64,000 nt of DNA from Opitutus sp. GAS368 (GCF_900104925.1 NZ_LT629735.1:2760291-2824290), one strand, 5' to 3'; positions 1-10,348 are shown, counted from the first letter of the stretch. The notes: generated by a model not told the origin, from the letters alone. Numbers and translations are program-made.

Positions 1-918
1 CACAGTCATCCGGCCGGGCCATTGCTTTACGCCCAGTCGCCCCAGGCCCTGGTCTTGGCTGACCGCGTGAGGATCTATTATTCTACCCGGACGATTGATG
101 CCGGAACCATGAAATATATCAGCCACGTGGCTTTCGTGGAGTTCGACCGCCAGTTCTCAGCGATATTGCGCCCTAGCGACCGGCCGATTATCCGCCGCGG
201 GGTTGTTGGTGCCTACGATGAACATGGCATTTTTCCGTTTCATGTCTTCCGTGATCGGACCTCGCTCTATGGCTTCATTTCAGGTTGGAGCCGGCGAAAA
301 TCAGTGCCCGTCGAGACGGCCATCGGCCTGTCCATGAGCGAGGACGGCGGCGAAACCTTCGTGCGCCTCGGCGATGGCCCCGTGCTAGCGAGTTCACCCA
401 AGGAGCCTTTCCTGGTCGGCGACCCTTTCGTTTGCGCAGGCCGCGACCACTATCATATGTGGTATATCTTTGGGGTTGCATGGCACCGTCGTCCCGGGCA
501 CCCCGCGCCTGAACGGACCTATAAGATTGGTCATGCGATCTCCCATGACCTGAAGTACTGGATAAAACCCACCGAGGGCGAGCCGATCGTCAGCGACCGG
601 CTCGGGGAGACGGAAGCGCAGGCCCTGCCCACGGTGATTTTCCGGGATGGTCTGTTCCACATGGTGTTTTGTTACCGCGCGTCCTTTGACTTCCGGCACA
701 ACCGGGAAAACGGATACAGGCTTGGCTATGCGGTTTCGGCCGACGGATACAATTGGAGCCGGGACGACCAATCCTTGGGGCTGGAACGATCTGCGTCCGG
801 CTGGGATTCAGAAATGATGTGCTACCCGCACCTGTTTGAGCTAAACGGACAGGTTCACTTGCTGTACAATGGCAATGCATTTGGCAAAACTGGCTTTGGC
901 TTGGCCGTATTGGAATGA
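1..918 (+). CDS. Glycosidase-like five-bladed beta-propeller protein, 5' truncated
   Basis: The reading frame is open from the first base, so the true start probably lies upstream; the first possible start is a TTG at 22. About 305 residues are visible. The sequence has repeated propeller-type blades with Asp/Trp-rich turns, such as GDPFVCAGRDHYHMWYIFG and a later YNGNAFGKTGFGLAVLE end, as in GH43/GH32-like proteins. Members of this type occur in O-antigen and exopolysaccharide loci, where they may trim or bind sugars. It overlaps the next gene by ATGA (915-918), so the two are translationally coupled. The catalytic acids cannot be assigned with confidence, so the enzymatic activity is inference. 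Confidence 0.7.
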   Translation, partial: HSHPAGPLLYAQSPQALVLADRVRIYYSTRTIDAGTMKYISHVAFVEFDRQFSAILRPSDRPIIRRGVVGAYDEHGIFPFHVFRDRTSLYGFISGWSRRKSVPVETAIGLSMSEDGGETFVRLGDGPVLASSPKEPFLVGDPFVCAGRDHYHMWYIFGVAWHRRPGHPAPERTYKIGHAISHDLKYWIKPTEGEPIVSDRLGETEAQALPTVIFRDGLFHMVFCYRASFDFRHNRENGYRLGYAVSADGYNWSRDDQSLGLERSASGWDSEMMCYPHLFELNGQVHLLYNGNAFGKTGFGLAVLE

Positions 919-1370
919 TCAGATATACCATCAACGAGTCGGGCGACGCCCTGATCAAGGGGCATCTAATAGCCTGCGATGAAGCCTACGTTCCCCGTCT
1001 CAGCGATCGTGTGGACCTCGATCACTACGCCAGCAAGCTGCATCAGCTCGCCACCAGGTATGAAGCCTGGCAGGACGAAAGGCTGATCGGCTTGGTGGCC
1101 GCCTATTTCGGGGCCGGCAATGAGCCGGAAATATTTGTGAGTAACGTCAGCGTGGATCCCAGCCTGACCGGACGCGGGATTGGGACCAGCCTCCTGGCCA
1201 GGTTGATTGCCGATGCCCGGTTGCGCCACTGCGGCAGTATCCGCCTCGAAGTGAGTCCTCAAAATCTTGCCGCCCAAAAGTTTTATTCCAAATTTGGCTT
1301 CGTTGTCTTAGCTGATGGCGAGGACGAACCGGCGAGCATGGTCTTATCTCTGCGTGAAAAGAAACTATAA
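915..1370 (+). CDS. GNAT family N-acetyltransferase
   Basis: This 151-residue protein has the acetyl-CoA pyrophosphate-binding motif A in the form RGIGTSLL (about residues 92-99). It is preceded by the typical beta4 segment IFVSNVSVDPSLTG and followed by QNLAAQKFYSKFGF, the motif B region. Its ATG overlaps the stop of the upstream propeller gene (ATGA), and its 3' end overlaps the methyltransferase that follows. In this setting it probably acetylates an amino sugar or a nucleotide-sugar intermediate of a surface polysaccharide. The substrate is inference from context. Confidence 0.8.
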   Translation: MIRYTINESGDALIKGHLIACDEAYVPRLSDRVDLDHYASKLHQLATRYEAWQDERLIGLVAAYFGAGNEPEIFVSNVSVDPSLTGRGIGTSLLARLIADARLRHCGSIRLEVSPQNLAAQKFYSKFGFVVLADGEDEPASMVLSLREKKL

Positions 1371-2088
1371 TTCCGAACTCAAGAATACGCGGACCCACAA
1401 ATACGCGTATGATTTTGATCTCGAGGTCATGCATCATTACATGATGCGGACGTTTGAGCCGCACTTGCGCCAAGGGAACGCGCTCGAACTGGGCAGCTAT
1501 CAAGGGCTGTTCACCGAACGCCTGCTGGCCCGCTTCAAAAGGGTGGACTGCGTGGAGGCTTCGGCCGCGGCCATTGCGGTGGCAAAGAAAAAAGTCGGGC
1601 GCCGGGCCAAATTCATCCATGGCACCTTCGAGCAGGTTGCCTTGGAGCGGAAATACGACGCAGTCTTCATGACGCACGTGCTTGAGCACGTGGATGACCC
1701 GGTGGCCGTTCTCCGGCGGGTGAATGACGAGTGGCTCGCCGATACCGGCCAGCTGTTTCTTGTCTGTCCCAATGCCCATGCGGCTTCCCGGCAGATCGCG
1801 GCAAAAATGGCTGTGGTATCCCACAATGCCGCCGTGACCGAATCGGAAGGCAGGCACGGGCACCGCGTGACCTATTCGTTTGATACTTTGGAACGCGATG
1901 CCAGGGAGGCCGGGCTTAAGATTGTGGTGCGTTCTGGGATCTTCTTCAAGGCGCTCGCCAACTTCCAGTTGGATGCTGTGATAAAGAACAAGATAGTGTC
2001 CCCGGGATATTTGGAGGGCTGCTATAACCTGGGCATGCAATATCCTGATCTTTGCGCTAGCATATTTCTTCTTTGCTCGAAGGGTTGA
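1354..2088 (+). CDS. Class I SAM-dependent methyltransferase
   Basis: About 244 residues from a GTG at 1354, which overlaps the acetyltransferase by 17 bases. An ATG at 1315 in the same frame would add 13 residues. The GTG is preferred because the protein then begins KRNYNSELKNTRTHKYAYDF, the conserved opening I expect in this family. Motif I is seen as ALELGSYQGLFTE and the acidic post-I residue follows in VDCVEAS. FMTHVLEHVDDP is the motif II region typical of Methyltransf_11/23-type enzymes. It is probably a sugar or polysaccharide-chain methyltransferase acting with the two upstream genes. The substrate is unknown. Confidence 0.78.
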   Translation: MKRNYNSELKNTRTHKYAYDFDLEVMHHYMMRTFEPHLRQGNALELGSYQGLFTERLLARFKRVDCVEASAAAIAVAKKKVGRRAKFIHGTFEQVALERKYDAVFMTHVLEHVDDPVAVLRRVNDEWLADTGQLFLVCPNAHAASRQIAAKMAVVSHNAAVTESEGRHGHRVTYSFDTLERDAREAGLKIVVRSGIFFKALANFQLDAVIKNKIVSPGYLEGCYNLGMQYPDLCASIFLLCSKG

Positions 2089-2183
2089 TGCCCTTGGCCG
2101 CGCAGTGGTCGCTCGTACTACTCAGCCTTGTTAAGGATTGTTCGCGGAAATCGGGGTGCCGCGGTCCGCGTCGCATCCAGCGT

Positions 2184-3578
2184 TCAGCTCTGTTGCATGA
2201 TTATATCCGTATCGATATGAACGGGCCCATAGATGCCGAGATTGAACTGCGGCAAGATGGTGATGAACGCGCTGTAGGAAATGCTATCGGCCACAATGGC
2301 CCGCGTGAAATCGAGCGTGCCATTGGGGAATAGGGCCTCATCCGGAAATAAGAAGACACCCGAATAGATTGAATACTGTCCTGCCCTCAAGGGCAGGCGC
2401 ACCGGCATCGTGACAATTTGACTGCCGCCAGCGGGCAGGTCTAAGCGATACTGATGGGTGCGGTCTGAGAACGAAAGCAGTTCCACGCCATGGAGAGTTA
2501 CGCAAGTTAGGCCGAGGCGGAAGAATCCGGAGTAGCCTCCTGCGCTGCCTAGGACATAGACAGCGGTTAGTTCCTCGTCCCAGCGCATGACAGTCGTGCG
2601 TTTGCCGGTTTCTCCGACGAAGAAAAAATTCAGCAGTTGCACGCGGCCGTTACCGCTTCGCTTGATACGCGCATTCTTATCGAACTCGGCACGGTCTTCC
2701 GTCAACCAGACAGATTGATCAGCGGTCATGAGCTTTGGAGCAACCTGGCTGGTCTTTAGCGGCTCCGCGTGGTCCATCCCCATGGCTCGGGCGCAGTCGC
2801 GATTGTAAGCTCCGCATACCTCTTGGGCGGCACCTTGGGACTGGGCAATGCCGTGGGCCAGCCAGACAGCTTGCTGGCAAAAGGTTTGAACGGTGCCGGG
2901 GTCGTGGGAGACGATAAGGATCGAGCATCCTGTGCTTTGCAGCAGGCGGATGCGCGCAAAACATTTGGCTTGAAATGGAGCATCGCCAACCGACAAGGCT
3001 TCATCGATGATCAATACGTCAGGTTCAACCGCAGTCTGGACGGCAAAGGCAAGACGAAGCATCATGCCACTTGAGTAGATCTTGACGGGCTGATCGATGA
3101 AATCTCCAATATCGGCAAATGTTGCGATCTCAGCAAACTTCGCTTCCATTTGAGTTCTGGAAAATCCGAGGATCGCGCCATTCAGCATGACGTTTTCTCT
3201 CCCAGTAAATTCCGGATTAAAGCCACTTCCGAGTTCCAACAAGGCCGCGACTCTTCCGTTTACTTGCACCGTTCCTGAGGTTGGTTGGAGGGTTCCGGAT
3301 ATGATTTGCAGCAGCGTGGACTTGCCCGATCCATTACGGCCGATGATGCCGACACTTTCACCTTTCTTGACTGCAAAGGAAATGTCCTTGAGGGCCCAGA
3401 AGTCGCGATAGTAACCAGCTGCTATCTTTTGTAACCACTGTCTGGCCTTTCCAGGAAAAATAGTGGCCAGAGTTTCAAGCAAAGGCGCCATCAGGCGTGC
3501 GCCGGGCGACTCCCAGATTTGGTATATTTTGCTGACGCCTTGAACGGAAATGACTGGTTGTGGGGTCATGTCGTTCAA
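2184..3578 (-). CDS. wzt: Polysaccharide ABC exporter ATP-binding protein with C-terminal carbohydrate-binding (Wzt) domain
   Basis: This 464-residue protein has an N-terminal ATPase with Walker A GRNGSGKST (residues 80-88), signature YSSGMMLRL (about 168-176), Walker B VLIIDEALSVGD (about 188-199) and the switch His in SHD (about 225). A beta-rich extension from about residue 290 matches the Wzt C-terminal domain that reads the non-reducing terminal modification of O-antigen chains before export. The extension fits the methyltransferase and acetyltransferase just upstream on the other strand, which could produce such caps. It lies downstream of the permease on the minus strand, and the two are separated by about 350 bases. 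It is convergent with the methyltransferase gene. Confidence 0.92.
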   Translation of the reverse strand: MNDMTPQPVISVQGVSKIYQIWESPGARLMAPLLETLATIFPGKARQWLQKIAAGYYRDFWALKDISFAVKKGESVGIIGRNGSGKSTLLQIISGTLQPTSGTVQVNGRVAALLELGSGFNPEFTGRENVMLNGAILGFSRTQMEAKFAEIATFADIGDFIDQPVKIYSSGMMLRLAFAVQTAVEPDVLIIDEALSVGDAPFQAKCFARIRLLQSTGCSILIVSHDPGTVQTFCQQAVWLAHGIAQSQGAAQEVCGAYNRDCARAMGMDHAEPLKTSQVAPKLMTADQSVWLTEDRAEFDKNARIKRSGNGRVQLLNFFFVGETGKRTTVMRWDEELTAVYVLGSAGGYSGFFRLGLTCVTLHGVELLSFSDRTHQYRLDLPAGGSQIVTMPVRLPLRAGQYSIYSGVFLFPDEALFPNGTLDFTRAIVADSISYSAFITILPQFNLGIYGPVHIDTDIIMQQS

Positions 3579-3929
3579 TGGATTATCCCTGCAGTTTGGG
3601 GGGCGTTCGTAATTTCAAAAACGAGAAACACAGAGCCGGTCAAACGATTCATTCCGTAAGTGTTTCGGGAAACAGGTATTGTGGCGTCAAGGGGTGGCGC
3701 AGGCGAGGTCGTTCATTTGCAAGGAGGAAAGGTTGGCGCTGCGATGCAGGCTGGCAACCTCTACCTTGTGGCGCACAAAGCATTTAACTGCACCGGAAGC
3801 GGCTACATGTTGTAGCGTCGTGAAGCCTCAAGTGGAGGGATTGAATGAGCGGCTTGGCCAGAGTGGCATTGCTTCCCCAGGAGAGCTCGAAAGTCCAGAA
3901 GATAGCATCCGTGGATTGGGGTTGATCTG
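3579..3929. other. 351-bp intergenic gap between wzm and wzt
   Basis: Wzm and Wzt genes are usually adjacent or overlapping, but here 351 bases separate them. Short plus-strand frames at 3560-3787 and 3679-3987 have no recognisable domain, and one overlaps wzm. I see no clear terminator, tRNA or repeat. It may be a decayed gene or an insertion remnant. Confidence 0.5.
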
Positions 3930-4751
3930 TCAGAGAACATCGGCGAAAGCCGGTTTTATCCGCTTGAAAGCGAGATGGCCAAGGTAACAGGCAGCGAACC
4001 CGGTCAGGTAGAGATAACCGAGGTGGTGGTAATTGAGGGGGCGCGCCCAGAGCGCGGCGTCGCGGGTGAGGTCGATGGCGAGCAGCAGTGGATTGAAGCG
4101 CAGGTAGGTCCAGGCGGTCGGGTATTTCTGGGCCGTGAAGAACACGGCGCTCGCCCACATCAGCGCCGTGGAGAGGAATTGCATAACCTGGCCGATGTCA
4201 CGGAAGAACACCCCCAAGGCCGAGATCAGCCATGCTAGCCCCAGTCCTAACAGGACGAGCGGAAAAATAATGACCGGGAGCCACAGGATGCCCGCGGGGA
4301 TGCCATGGCCAAAGAGCAGCAGACTCAGCAACGCGAGCCCGAGGCTGATCAGCAAGTGGAACAGCGCCCCGCCGACGTTCGCCGCAGGCAGAATCTCGAG
4401 AGGAAACACCACCTTCTTCACGAAATTGGGGTTGCCCACGATGATGCTGGAGGAGACGCCCAGCACCTCTGCGACGAAATGAAACAGCGTCAAGCCGAGG
4501 AAGATGCCCAGGGCGTAATCCAGACGGGTCTCGTTGGGGCTTACACCATATTTCCCGCCGAAGATGAAGCCGAAGACGAGCACGTAGAGGCCCAGCATTA
4601 GCAGCGGGTTGAGGATCGACCAGATGAGCCCGAGATGGCTGCCCTTGTGGCGCAATTCCACGTTGCGCAGCGTGAACTGCCAGAGCAGCTCGCGGTGCGT
4701 CCAGAGGTCGGCGGCAAAGGGCAGGAGGCGGCGAAGCATCGATTGATGCAA
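3930..4751 (-). CDS. wzm: Polysaccharide ABC exporter permease (ABC-2 type)
   Basis: This 273-residue integral membrane protein has about six hydrophobic segments. Near the N-terminus is the amphipathic stretch ELLWQFTLRNVELRHKGS, a hallmark of ABC-2 polysaccharide permeases of the Wzm/RfbA/TagG type. LGLIWSILNPLL and NPNFVKKVVFPLEILP are further family motifs. With Wzt it would form the inner-membrane pump that exports undecaprenyl-linked O-antigen or a similar glycan to the periplasm. It starts about 210 bases from the divergent efflux operon. Confidence 0.92.
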   Translation of the reverse strand: MHQSMLRRLLPFAADLWTHRELLWQFTLRNVELRHKGSHLGLIWSILNPLLMLGLYVLVFGFIFGGKYGVSPNETRLDYALGIFLGLTLFHFVAEVLGVSSSIIVGNPNFVKKVVFPLEILPAANVGGALFHLLISLGLALLSLLLFGHGIPAGILWLPVIIFPLVLLGLGLAWLISALGVFFRDIGQVMQFLSTALMWASAVFFTAQKYPTAWTYLRFNPLLLAIDLTRDAALWARPLNYHHLGYLYLTGFAACYLGHLAFKRIKPAFADVL

Positions 4752-4961
4752 AAGCAGTTATAGGGTGGGAGCGGGAGCGCGAGAAAAGAAAAAACACCGG
4801 CGTGGTCGGGAGCCGGCCGGTCCCCGCCATGGCCCATCCGCCCGGACCCGACATGACAGGCCGGCAGGGTCAATCCACCATCGAATTCAGAGGGCAGGCG
4901 ACAAATTTCCTGATTGCCAAGGCACTGCCTTTGCGGCGCCCTGTCCATTCTGCACCTCACT

Positions 4962-6314
4962 ATGAAAACCCTCAGATTGTTCCTCGTGCTGCCGCTGCTG
5001 GCCGGTGAAATCCTGGCTGGAGAGACCGCGGCGGGCGGACCCGTTCTGCCGGAGAAAATCATCCCGCAACTGGAGCCGATCCTGGCGGCGGCGGTGCAGC
5101 AATCCCCGCGCATGCTCAACCGGGTGCTGGATCTCGAGATCGCCGAGAACAACCGGATCCAGGCCCGGGCCAACGTGCTGCCCAGCGTCGGCGGCTGGGC
5201 CAGCTACTACGACTCCCGCGACACCCGGGCCGATCTTACCGGGCCCCTGAATGTCATCAAGATCGCCTACAATCTCTCCGTCAACCAGCCCGTGTTCTAT
5301 TGGGGCGAGCGTCGTAATAACGCCAAGATGGGTGAGATCCAGGCGAGCATCGCCAAGGGGCAATTTCAGGACGGCTACCGCGCCTTGGCCCAGACCCTGC
5401 GCGGGGACTACATGCGGCTGATCGTGCAGAAACTTTCCGTGAAGCGGGCGGTGGCCTACCAGGAATACACCAAGGACCAGCTGCAGAAAGAAGAGACCCG
5501 CCTGGCCCAGAAGGTGATTTCCGAGTTTCAGATCTTTCCGATCCGGCTGGCGGCGGAACAGGCGCAGATCGCCAGCGAACGGGCGCAATTCGACTTCGAG
5601 ATGGCGAAGGTCTCATTCGCCCGGCTGTCCGGCCAGCCGCTCCTGGACGATGCGATTCCAGATACGATCCCGGTGGCCGCCTACGAGGCGGCCGTCTACG
5701 ACCGCCAGCTGGCGGACTATCTTGGCCAGAAGGAACCGCCCACGATGGAGGCGGTTATCATGCGCAAGCAGCTGGAAAATGAAAAACTGAATTATTTAAA
5801 CCAGACCACCCGGCTAAAGCCCAAATTCAACGCGGTGCTGGGGGCCAGCCAGGACCAGCAGAGCTATACCCTCAACGTGGCGCAGAAATACCGGGTCAAC
5901 TCGCTCTTTGGCGGCGTCTCCGCCAGCTGGACGATCTTTGACGGCTTCTCCTCGCAGGCCGCCGTGCGCTCCGAGATCGCCCGGAAGCGGCAGATGGAAA
6001 ACGATTACAAGGACCTGACCGAGCGGCTGGCCCAGCAGGCCCAGACGCAGGTCAAGCAGCTCAATTTTTCGGCCCGCAGCATGGTCATCACCGACCGCGC
6101 GATGGTCGCAAGCGAGGGCAATCTCAAGACCAAGCAAGATGAGTTTGCCCGGGGTGTCTGCTCCGAGGACGATGTGAGCTGGGCTCGGATCGCCCTGATG
6201 GATGCCCAGATCAACGCATACAACGGGCGCAGTGATTATCTTTACCGGATCGGCGACTTCCTCGGCACGGTCATGGCCGATCCGGTGGTGGCGAACGTCG
6301 CGGCGAACAAATGA
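4962..6314 (+). CDS. TolC family outer-membrane efflux protein
   Basis: About 450 residues. The start is placed at ATG 4962 because it begins a clean signal peptide, KTLRLFLVLPLLAGEILAG. An upstream in-frame ATG at 4914 would bury that signal. The rest is rich in long coiled helices with Ala/Gln/Leu heptads and two internal halves, as in OEP/TolC proteins. Examples are NNRIQARANVLPSVGGWASY and a later FDGFSSQAAVRSEIARKRQ. It overlaps the adaptor gene by ATGA at 6311-6314 and heads a four-gene efflux operon. The exported substrate is unknown. Confidence 0.88.
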   Translation: MKTLRLFLVLPLLAGEILAGETAAGGPVLPEKIIPQLEPILAAAVQQSPRMLNRVLDLEIAENNRIQARANVLPSVGGWASYYDSRDTRADLTGPLNVIKIAYNLSVNQPVFYWGERRNNAKMGEIQASIAKGQFQDGYRALAQTLRGDYMRLIVQKLSVKRAVAYQEYTKDQLQKEETRLAQKVISEFQIFPIRLAAEQAQIASERAQFDFEMAKVSFARLSGQPLLDDAIPDTIPVAAYEAAVYDRQLADYLGQKEPPTMEAVIMRKQLENEKLNYLNQTTRLKPKFNAVLGASQDQQSYTLNVAQKYRVNSLFGGVSASWTIFDGFSSQAAVRSEIARKRQMENDYKDLTERLAQQAQTQVKQLNFSARSMVITDRAMVASEGNLKTKQDEFARGVCSEDDVSWARIALMDAQINAYNGRSDYLYRIGDFLGTVMADPVVANVAANK

Positions 6315-7447
6315 GCCAGGTCAAATCAGCATCTCCGAACTGGTTCCTCCGGCTGGCGGTGGCGGCCGTCGTGGTGGCCGGCATCGCGTATGGCGTTTCC
6401 TACACCCTGCGCCCGGTGGCGCTGGTTGCGCCGGCGGTCACGGCCATCGCGGTGCGCACCGTGCCCGGCACCGTCGAGGTGAAGGCCGAGTTCGCCATCG
6501 AGCTCAAGAGCGAGGTGGGCGGCCGCGTCAGCGCGAGTTCGCTGGATGTGGGCAAGCGGGTCTACAAGAACGACACCCTGGTCCAGATTGACACCGGCGA
6601 CGTCGACCTGGACATCGAGCGCATCAAGAACGAGATCACCGCGGCCAAGCGGAAGGTGGAACTCGGCTCGACCCTCCGGCCCGAGGTGCTCAATTCCAAG
6701 GACACCCTCGACAACCTGGAGCGCCAGACGAAGGCCGGCGCCTATCCGGCCGCCGAGTTCGAGAAGCAGCGCCGGCTCCACCAGCAGCTCGAGCAGAAAA
6801 TGGAGCTCGACGAGGTGAACAACCGCCTGGCGCTGGAGAATTGGGAGAACAGCCTCCGCGCCAAGGAGCGGGAAAAGGCCAAAATGACCGTGATCGCCCC
6901 CTCGGACGGCGTGGTCACGAGCGTCACCACGCGCGTGGGCGACCTGATCGGAAGCAACTCGCCCATCGCCACCATCATCGCCGTCGGCCGCACCGTCGAG
7001 GCGAAGATCAGCGAAGAGAATTTCGCGGCCATCAAGCTCGGGCAGAAGGCCTCCGTGCGCTTCCTCACCTTCGGGGCCGACCAATACAACGCGAAGATTT
7101 CCAAGATCCTGCCGTCCGCCGACGCGGCCACCCAGCGCTATACCCTCTTCCTCGACATCGCCCTGCCGGAGGGCCGCGTGCTGCTGCCCGGCCTGACCGG
7201 CGAGGTGAGCATCATCATCGCGGAGCGCGCCAACGCGGTGACCATCCCGCGTCGCGCGCTGGTCGGGGATTACATCTATGTGGTCGCCGGCGGCCAGCTC
7301 GAGCGCCGCAAGATCACGAAGGGCTACGAGGGCCTCAACTCGGTCGAGATTCTCAGCGGCCTGGCCGCGGGCGAATTGGTGGTGGTCGAGCAGCAGGATC
7401 GTTTCCGCGAGGGCGAACGCGTGCGCACCCAGGTTCTGTCGAACTAA
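6311..7447 (+). CDS. Periplasmic adaptor (membrane fusion) subunit, HlyD/MacA type
   Basis: This 378-residue protein has one N-terminal membrane segment (about residues 13-31). A biotinyl-lipoyl half-motif (EVGGRVSASSLDVGKRVYKND) comes next, then an alpha-helical hairpin (about 95-180). The second lipoyl half follows (VIAPSDGVVTSVTTRVGD), and then the beta-barrel and membrane-proximal domains. It links the TolC-like outer-membrane channel to the FtsX-type permease encoded next. It is translationally coupled to the TolC gene by an ATGA overlap. Confidence 0.9.
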   Translation: MSQVKSASPNWFLRLAVAAVVVAGIAYGVSYTLRPVALVAPAVTAIAVRTVPGTVEVKAEFAIELKSEVGGRVSASSLDVGKRVYKNDTLVQIDTGDVDLDIERIKNEITAAKRKVELGSTLRPEVLNSKDTLDNLERQTKAGAYPAAEFEKQRRLHQQLEQKMELDEVNNRLALENWENSLRAKEREKAKMTVIAPSDGVVTSVTTRVGDLIGSNSPIATIIAVGRTVEAKISEENFAAIKLGQKASVRFLTFGADQYNAKISKILPSADAATQRYTLFLDIALPEGRVLLPGLTGEVSIIIAERANAVTIPRRALVGDYIYVVAGGQLERRKITKGYEGLNSVEILSGLAAGELVVVEQQDRFREGERVRTQVLSN

Positions 7448-7465
7448 CCGCCGGGCCAGCGCGCC

Positions 7466-8724
7466 GTGTCCAACAATCTCCGCATCGCCCTCCGCTTCCT
7501 GACGGCCCGCAAGCGCTCCATGCTCATGAGCCTGGCCGGCATCATCTTTGGCGTGGGCTTCTTCATCGTCACCCAGGCGCAGACCAGCGGGTTCGAGCAG
7601 TTCTTCATCCGGACGATCCTGGGCACCAACGGCGCCATCCGCATCGAGGACAAGATGCAGGACACGATCTTCGCGATGGCCGCGGCCGGCCACGACATCG
7701 GCGGCAGCAAGTTCGAGGTCGGGGCCGACCGCGCGGCGCGCAAATACATCGAGGGCGTGGAGGATCCGGAGCTCCTGACCAAGGCCCTGCGCGAGTTCCG
7801 CAACGTCGCCGGCGTCTCCATCGTGGTCGAGGGCTCGGTCATCGCCGACAGCTCCTTCAAGAATGACTCCGCCAAGATCTACGGCATCAAGCTCGACGAC
7901 CACCTCGCCGTCTCCGACCTGGCCGCGCAGGTGTTGCGGGGCAGCGGCAGCCTGGACGATTTTCGCAGCAGCCCGCAGGGCATCATCATGGGGAAGGTGC
8001 TGGCGGACCGCCTGCAGGTCGTGGTGGGCGACTCCCTGATCCTGCAGGCCGGCACCGAGCAACGCCGTTACCGGGTGTCGGCCATCTATTCGACCGGCGT
8101 CAGCGACATCGACCGGGTGCGCATCTACCTGCACCTTGGCGAGGCGCGCTCACTGCTGAAAAAAACCAGCGGGGCCTCCTTCATCCAGGTGGCGCTGTTT
8201 GACCGCGACCGGGCCCCGCAGGATGCGGTGCAAATGGAGGAAGTGCTCCGGCACAGCTCCAAGAGCTGGCAGGAGCGGGAGGAGAGCTGGCTCTCGGCCT
8301 TCAAGGCGCTGCAGATCTCGGCGGCCCTGACCGTCTCAACCATCATTCTCATTTCCGGCCTGGGCATGTTCAACACCCTCGCGATGATCGTCATCGAGAA
8401 GACCAAGGAGATCGCGATCCTCCGTTCCATGGGCTACACCCGGAGCGATATTTCACGGATCTTCATCTGGCTTGGCGCGATCGTGTTGGTGATCGGCACC
8501 GTTGGCGGCTGGGGGCTGGGCGCCGCCGTGACCTATGGCGTCTCGAAATATCCGATCAAGATCCGCGGTATCTTTTCGGCCGACAGCTTCCAGGTCTCCT
8601 GGAATATCTGGCATTACGTGGTGGCCACCGTAACCGCCGCCGTGGTCGTGATGACCGCCGCCGTCATTCCCGCCCGCCGGGCCGCCCGCCTGGAGCCGGG
8701 CGACATCATCCGCGGCACTTCCCA

Positions 8725-8728
<4 letters not shown>
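7466..8728 (+). CDS. ABC transporter permease, FtsX/MacB-like
   Basis: This 420-residue protein starts at GTG 7466. One membrane segment lies near the N-terminus (after LTARKRSMLMSLAGIIFGVGF) and is followed by a large periplasmic MacB_PCD-type domain. Three membrane segments follow from about residue 285. The conserved cytoplasmic loop EKTKEIAILRSMGYTRSDI, typical of FtsX permeases, is present. It ends in an ATGA overlap with the ATPase gene. With the adaptor and TolC it forms a tripartite, mechanotransmission-type exporter. Confidence 0.9.
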
Positions 8729-9423
<695 letters not shown>

Positions 9424-9668
9424 ACTGCCCCGCTGCATGCGGGGGAGAAATCGAATGACAGTGTGGGCGGTTCCGGCGTGATATGGCCAAATCGTTGGTT
9501 TAAAATAGGGCACACTGGATTTTTCCCGCGATGAACGGGAGCGAATCAGTTCCTCTTATCGGTCCCATGTTGGCGAGGAACAATGTCCCGATTGGGACTT
9601 GCCGGGTTGCAAGCGGTCTGCAATCTATTCAACTCAAAATGATTGTGGTGGATGCATGGGCCGATGCA

Positions 9669-9700
9669 TTGATCATATATAGTATAAAAATATACGTTAT
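9669..9700 (+). promoter_or_regulatory. AT-rich putative promoter/operator upstream of the sulfotransferase gene
   Basis: An unusually AT-rich stretch in a GC-rich region contains TTGATC (9669) spaced 16 bases from TATACG (9691). It also holds the inverted repeat GTATA-AAAA-TATAC at 9682-9695. The predicted transcript would begin very near the ATG at 9701. The rest of 9424-9668 shows no gene. Confidence 0.3.
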
Positions 9701-10348
9701 ATGCTGCTCAGCGTTCACATTCCAAAGACCGGAGGCGTCAGCTTCCGGAACATGCTCAAGGAATTCTATGGTCCGGGCTTTGTTCTCAGCTATTGGGATA
9801 TCACCGATGCTTGGGGCCGGGTTCTCCCCGAAATCCCGAAGAGTGCCACCTGCGTCCACGGGCACTTCGTGGCGCACGAGCTGGCGGAGCGCTTTCCCTC
9901 GGCCAACCTGATCACCTGGGTGCGCAATCCCGTCGAGCGGGTGGTTTCATCCTATTACCACCGGCTGCGCGATCCCGACCCGCGGAACTACGTCAGCCGG
10001 ATGATTCACGAGCAGGGGCTCGGCTTGCTCGAATTTGCGGAATTGCCCGAGGCCAGGAACGAGATGGCGGTGTTCATGGGCCGCAAGCAGCCGGCGGATT
10101 TCGCCTTCATCGGCATCACGGAGTATTATGAGGAAGCCATGGAACGCTATTGCCAGGAATTCGGCCTGCCGCGGCAACCGGTCAGGCGGGACAATATCAA
10201 TCCGGCGCGCGAGCACACCGGTTATGCCCTCGGGCCGGAAGTGCGGGCCCGCATCCTGGCCTGGAACGAGATCGATGCGGGAATCTACTCCGAGTGCCAT
10301 GATCAGTTCACGGCCCGGCGCAAGGTCGCCCTGCGGTTTGTCGGATGA
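9701..10348 (+). CDS. Sulfotransferase family 2-like protein
   Basis: This 215-residue protein has the 5'-phosphosulfate-binding loop HIPKTGGVSFRNML at residues 6-19, the HxPKTGGTS motif of the family-2 sulfotransferases. The 3'-phosphate-binding element WVRNPVERVVSSYYH (about 74-88) is also present. It would transfer sulfate from PAPS to a carbohydrate acceptor. It overlaps the APS kinase gene by ATGA, so PAPS formation and use are encoded together. The acceptor is unknown; a surface polysaccharide is plausible given the nearby export locus. Confidence 0.85.
   Translation: MLLSVHIPKTGGVSFRNMLKEFYGPGFVLSYWDITDAWGRVLPEIPKSATCVHGHFVAHELAERFPSANLITWVRNPVERVVSSYYHRLRDPDPRNYVSRMIHEQGLGLLEFAELPEARNEMAVFMGRKQPADFAFIGITEYYEEAMERYCQEFGLPRQPVRRDNINPAREHTGYALGPEVRARILAWNEIDAGIYSECHDQFTARRKVALRFVG

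Noticed and set aside
2073-2333. 86-codon plus-strand frame after the methyltransferase
   Set aside because: It overlaps the methyltransferase end and the wzt C-terminus on the other strand and shows no family features.
9682-9695. GTATAAAAATATAC as a regulator operator
   Set aside because: The inverted repeat is short and AT-only, so it may simply be part of a promoter. Kept only as low-confidence evidence in the promoter entry.
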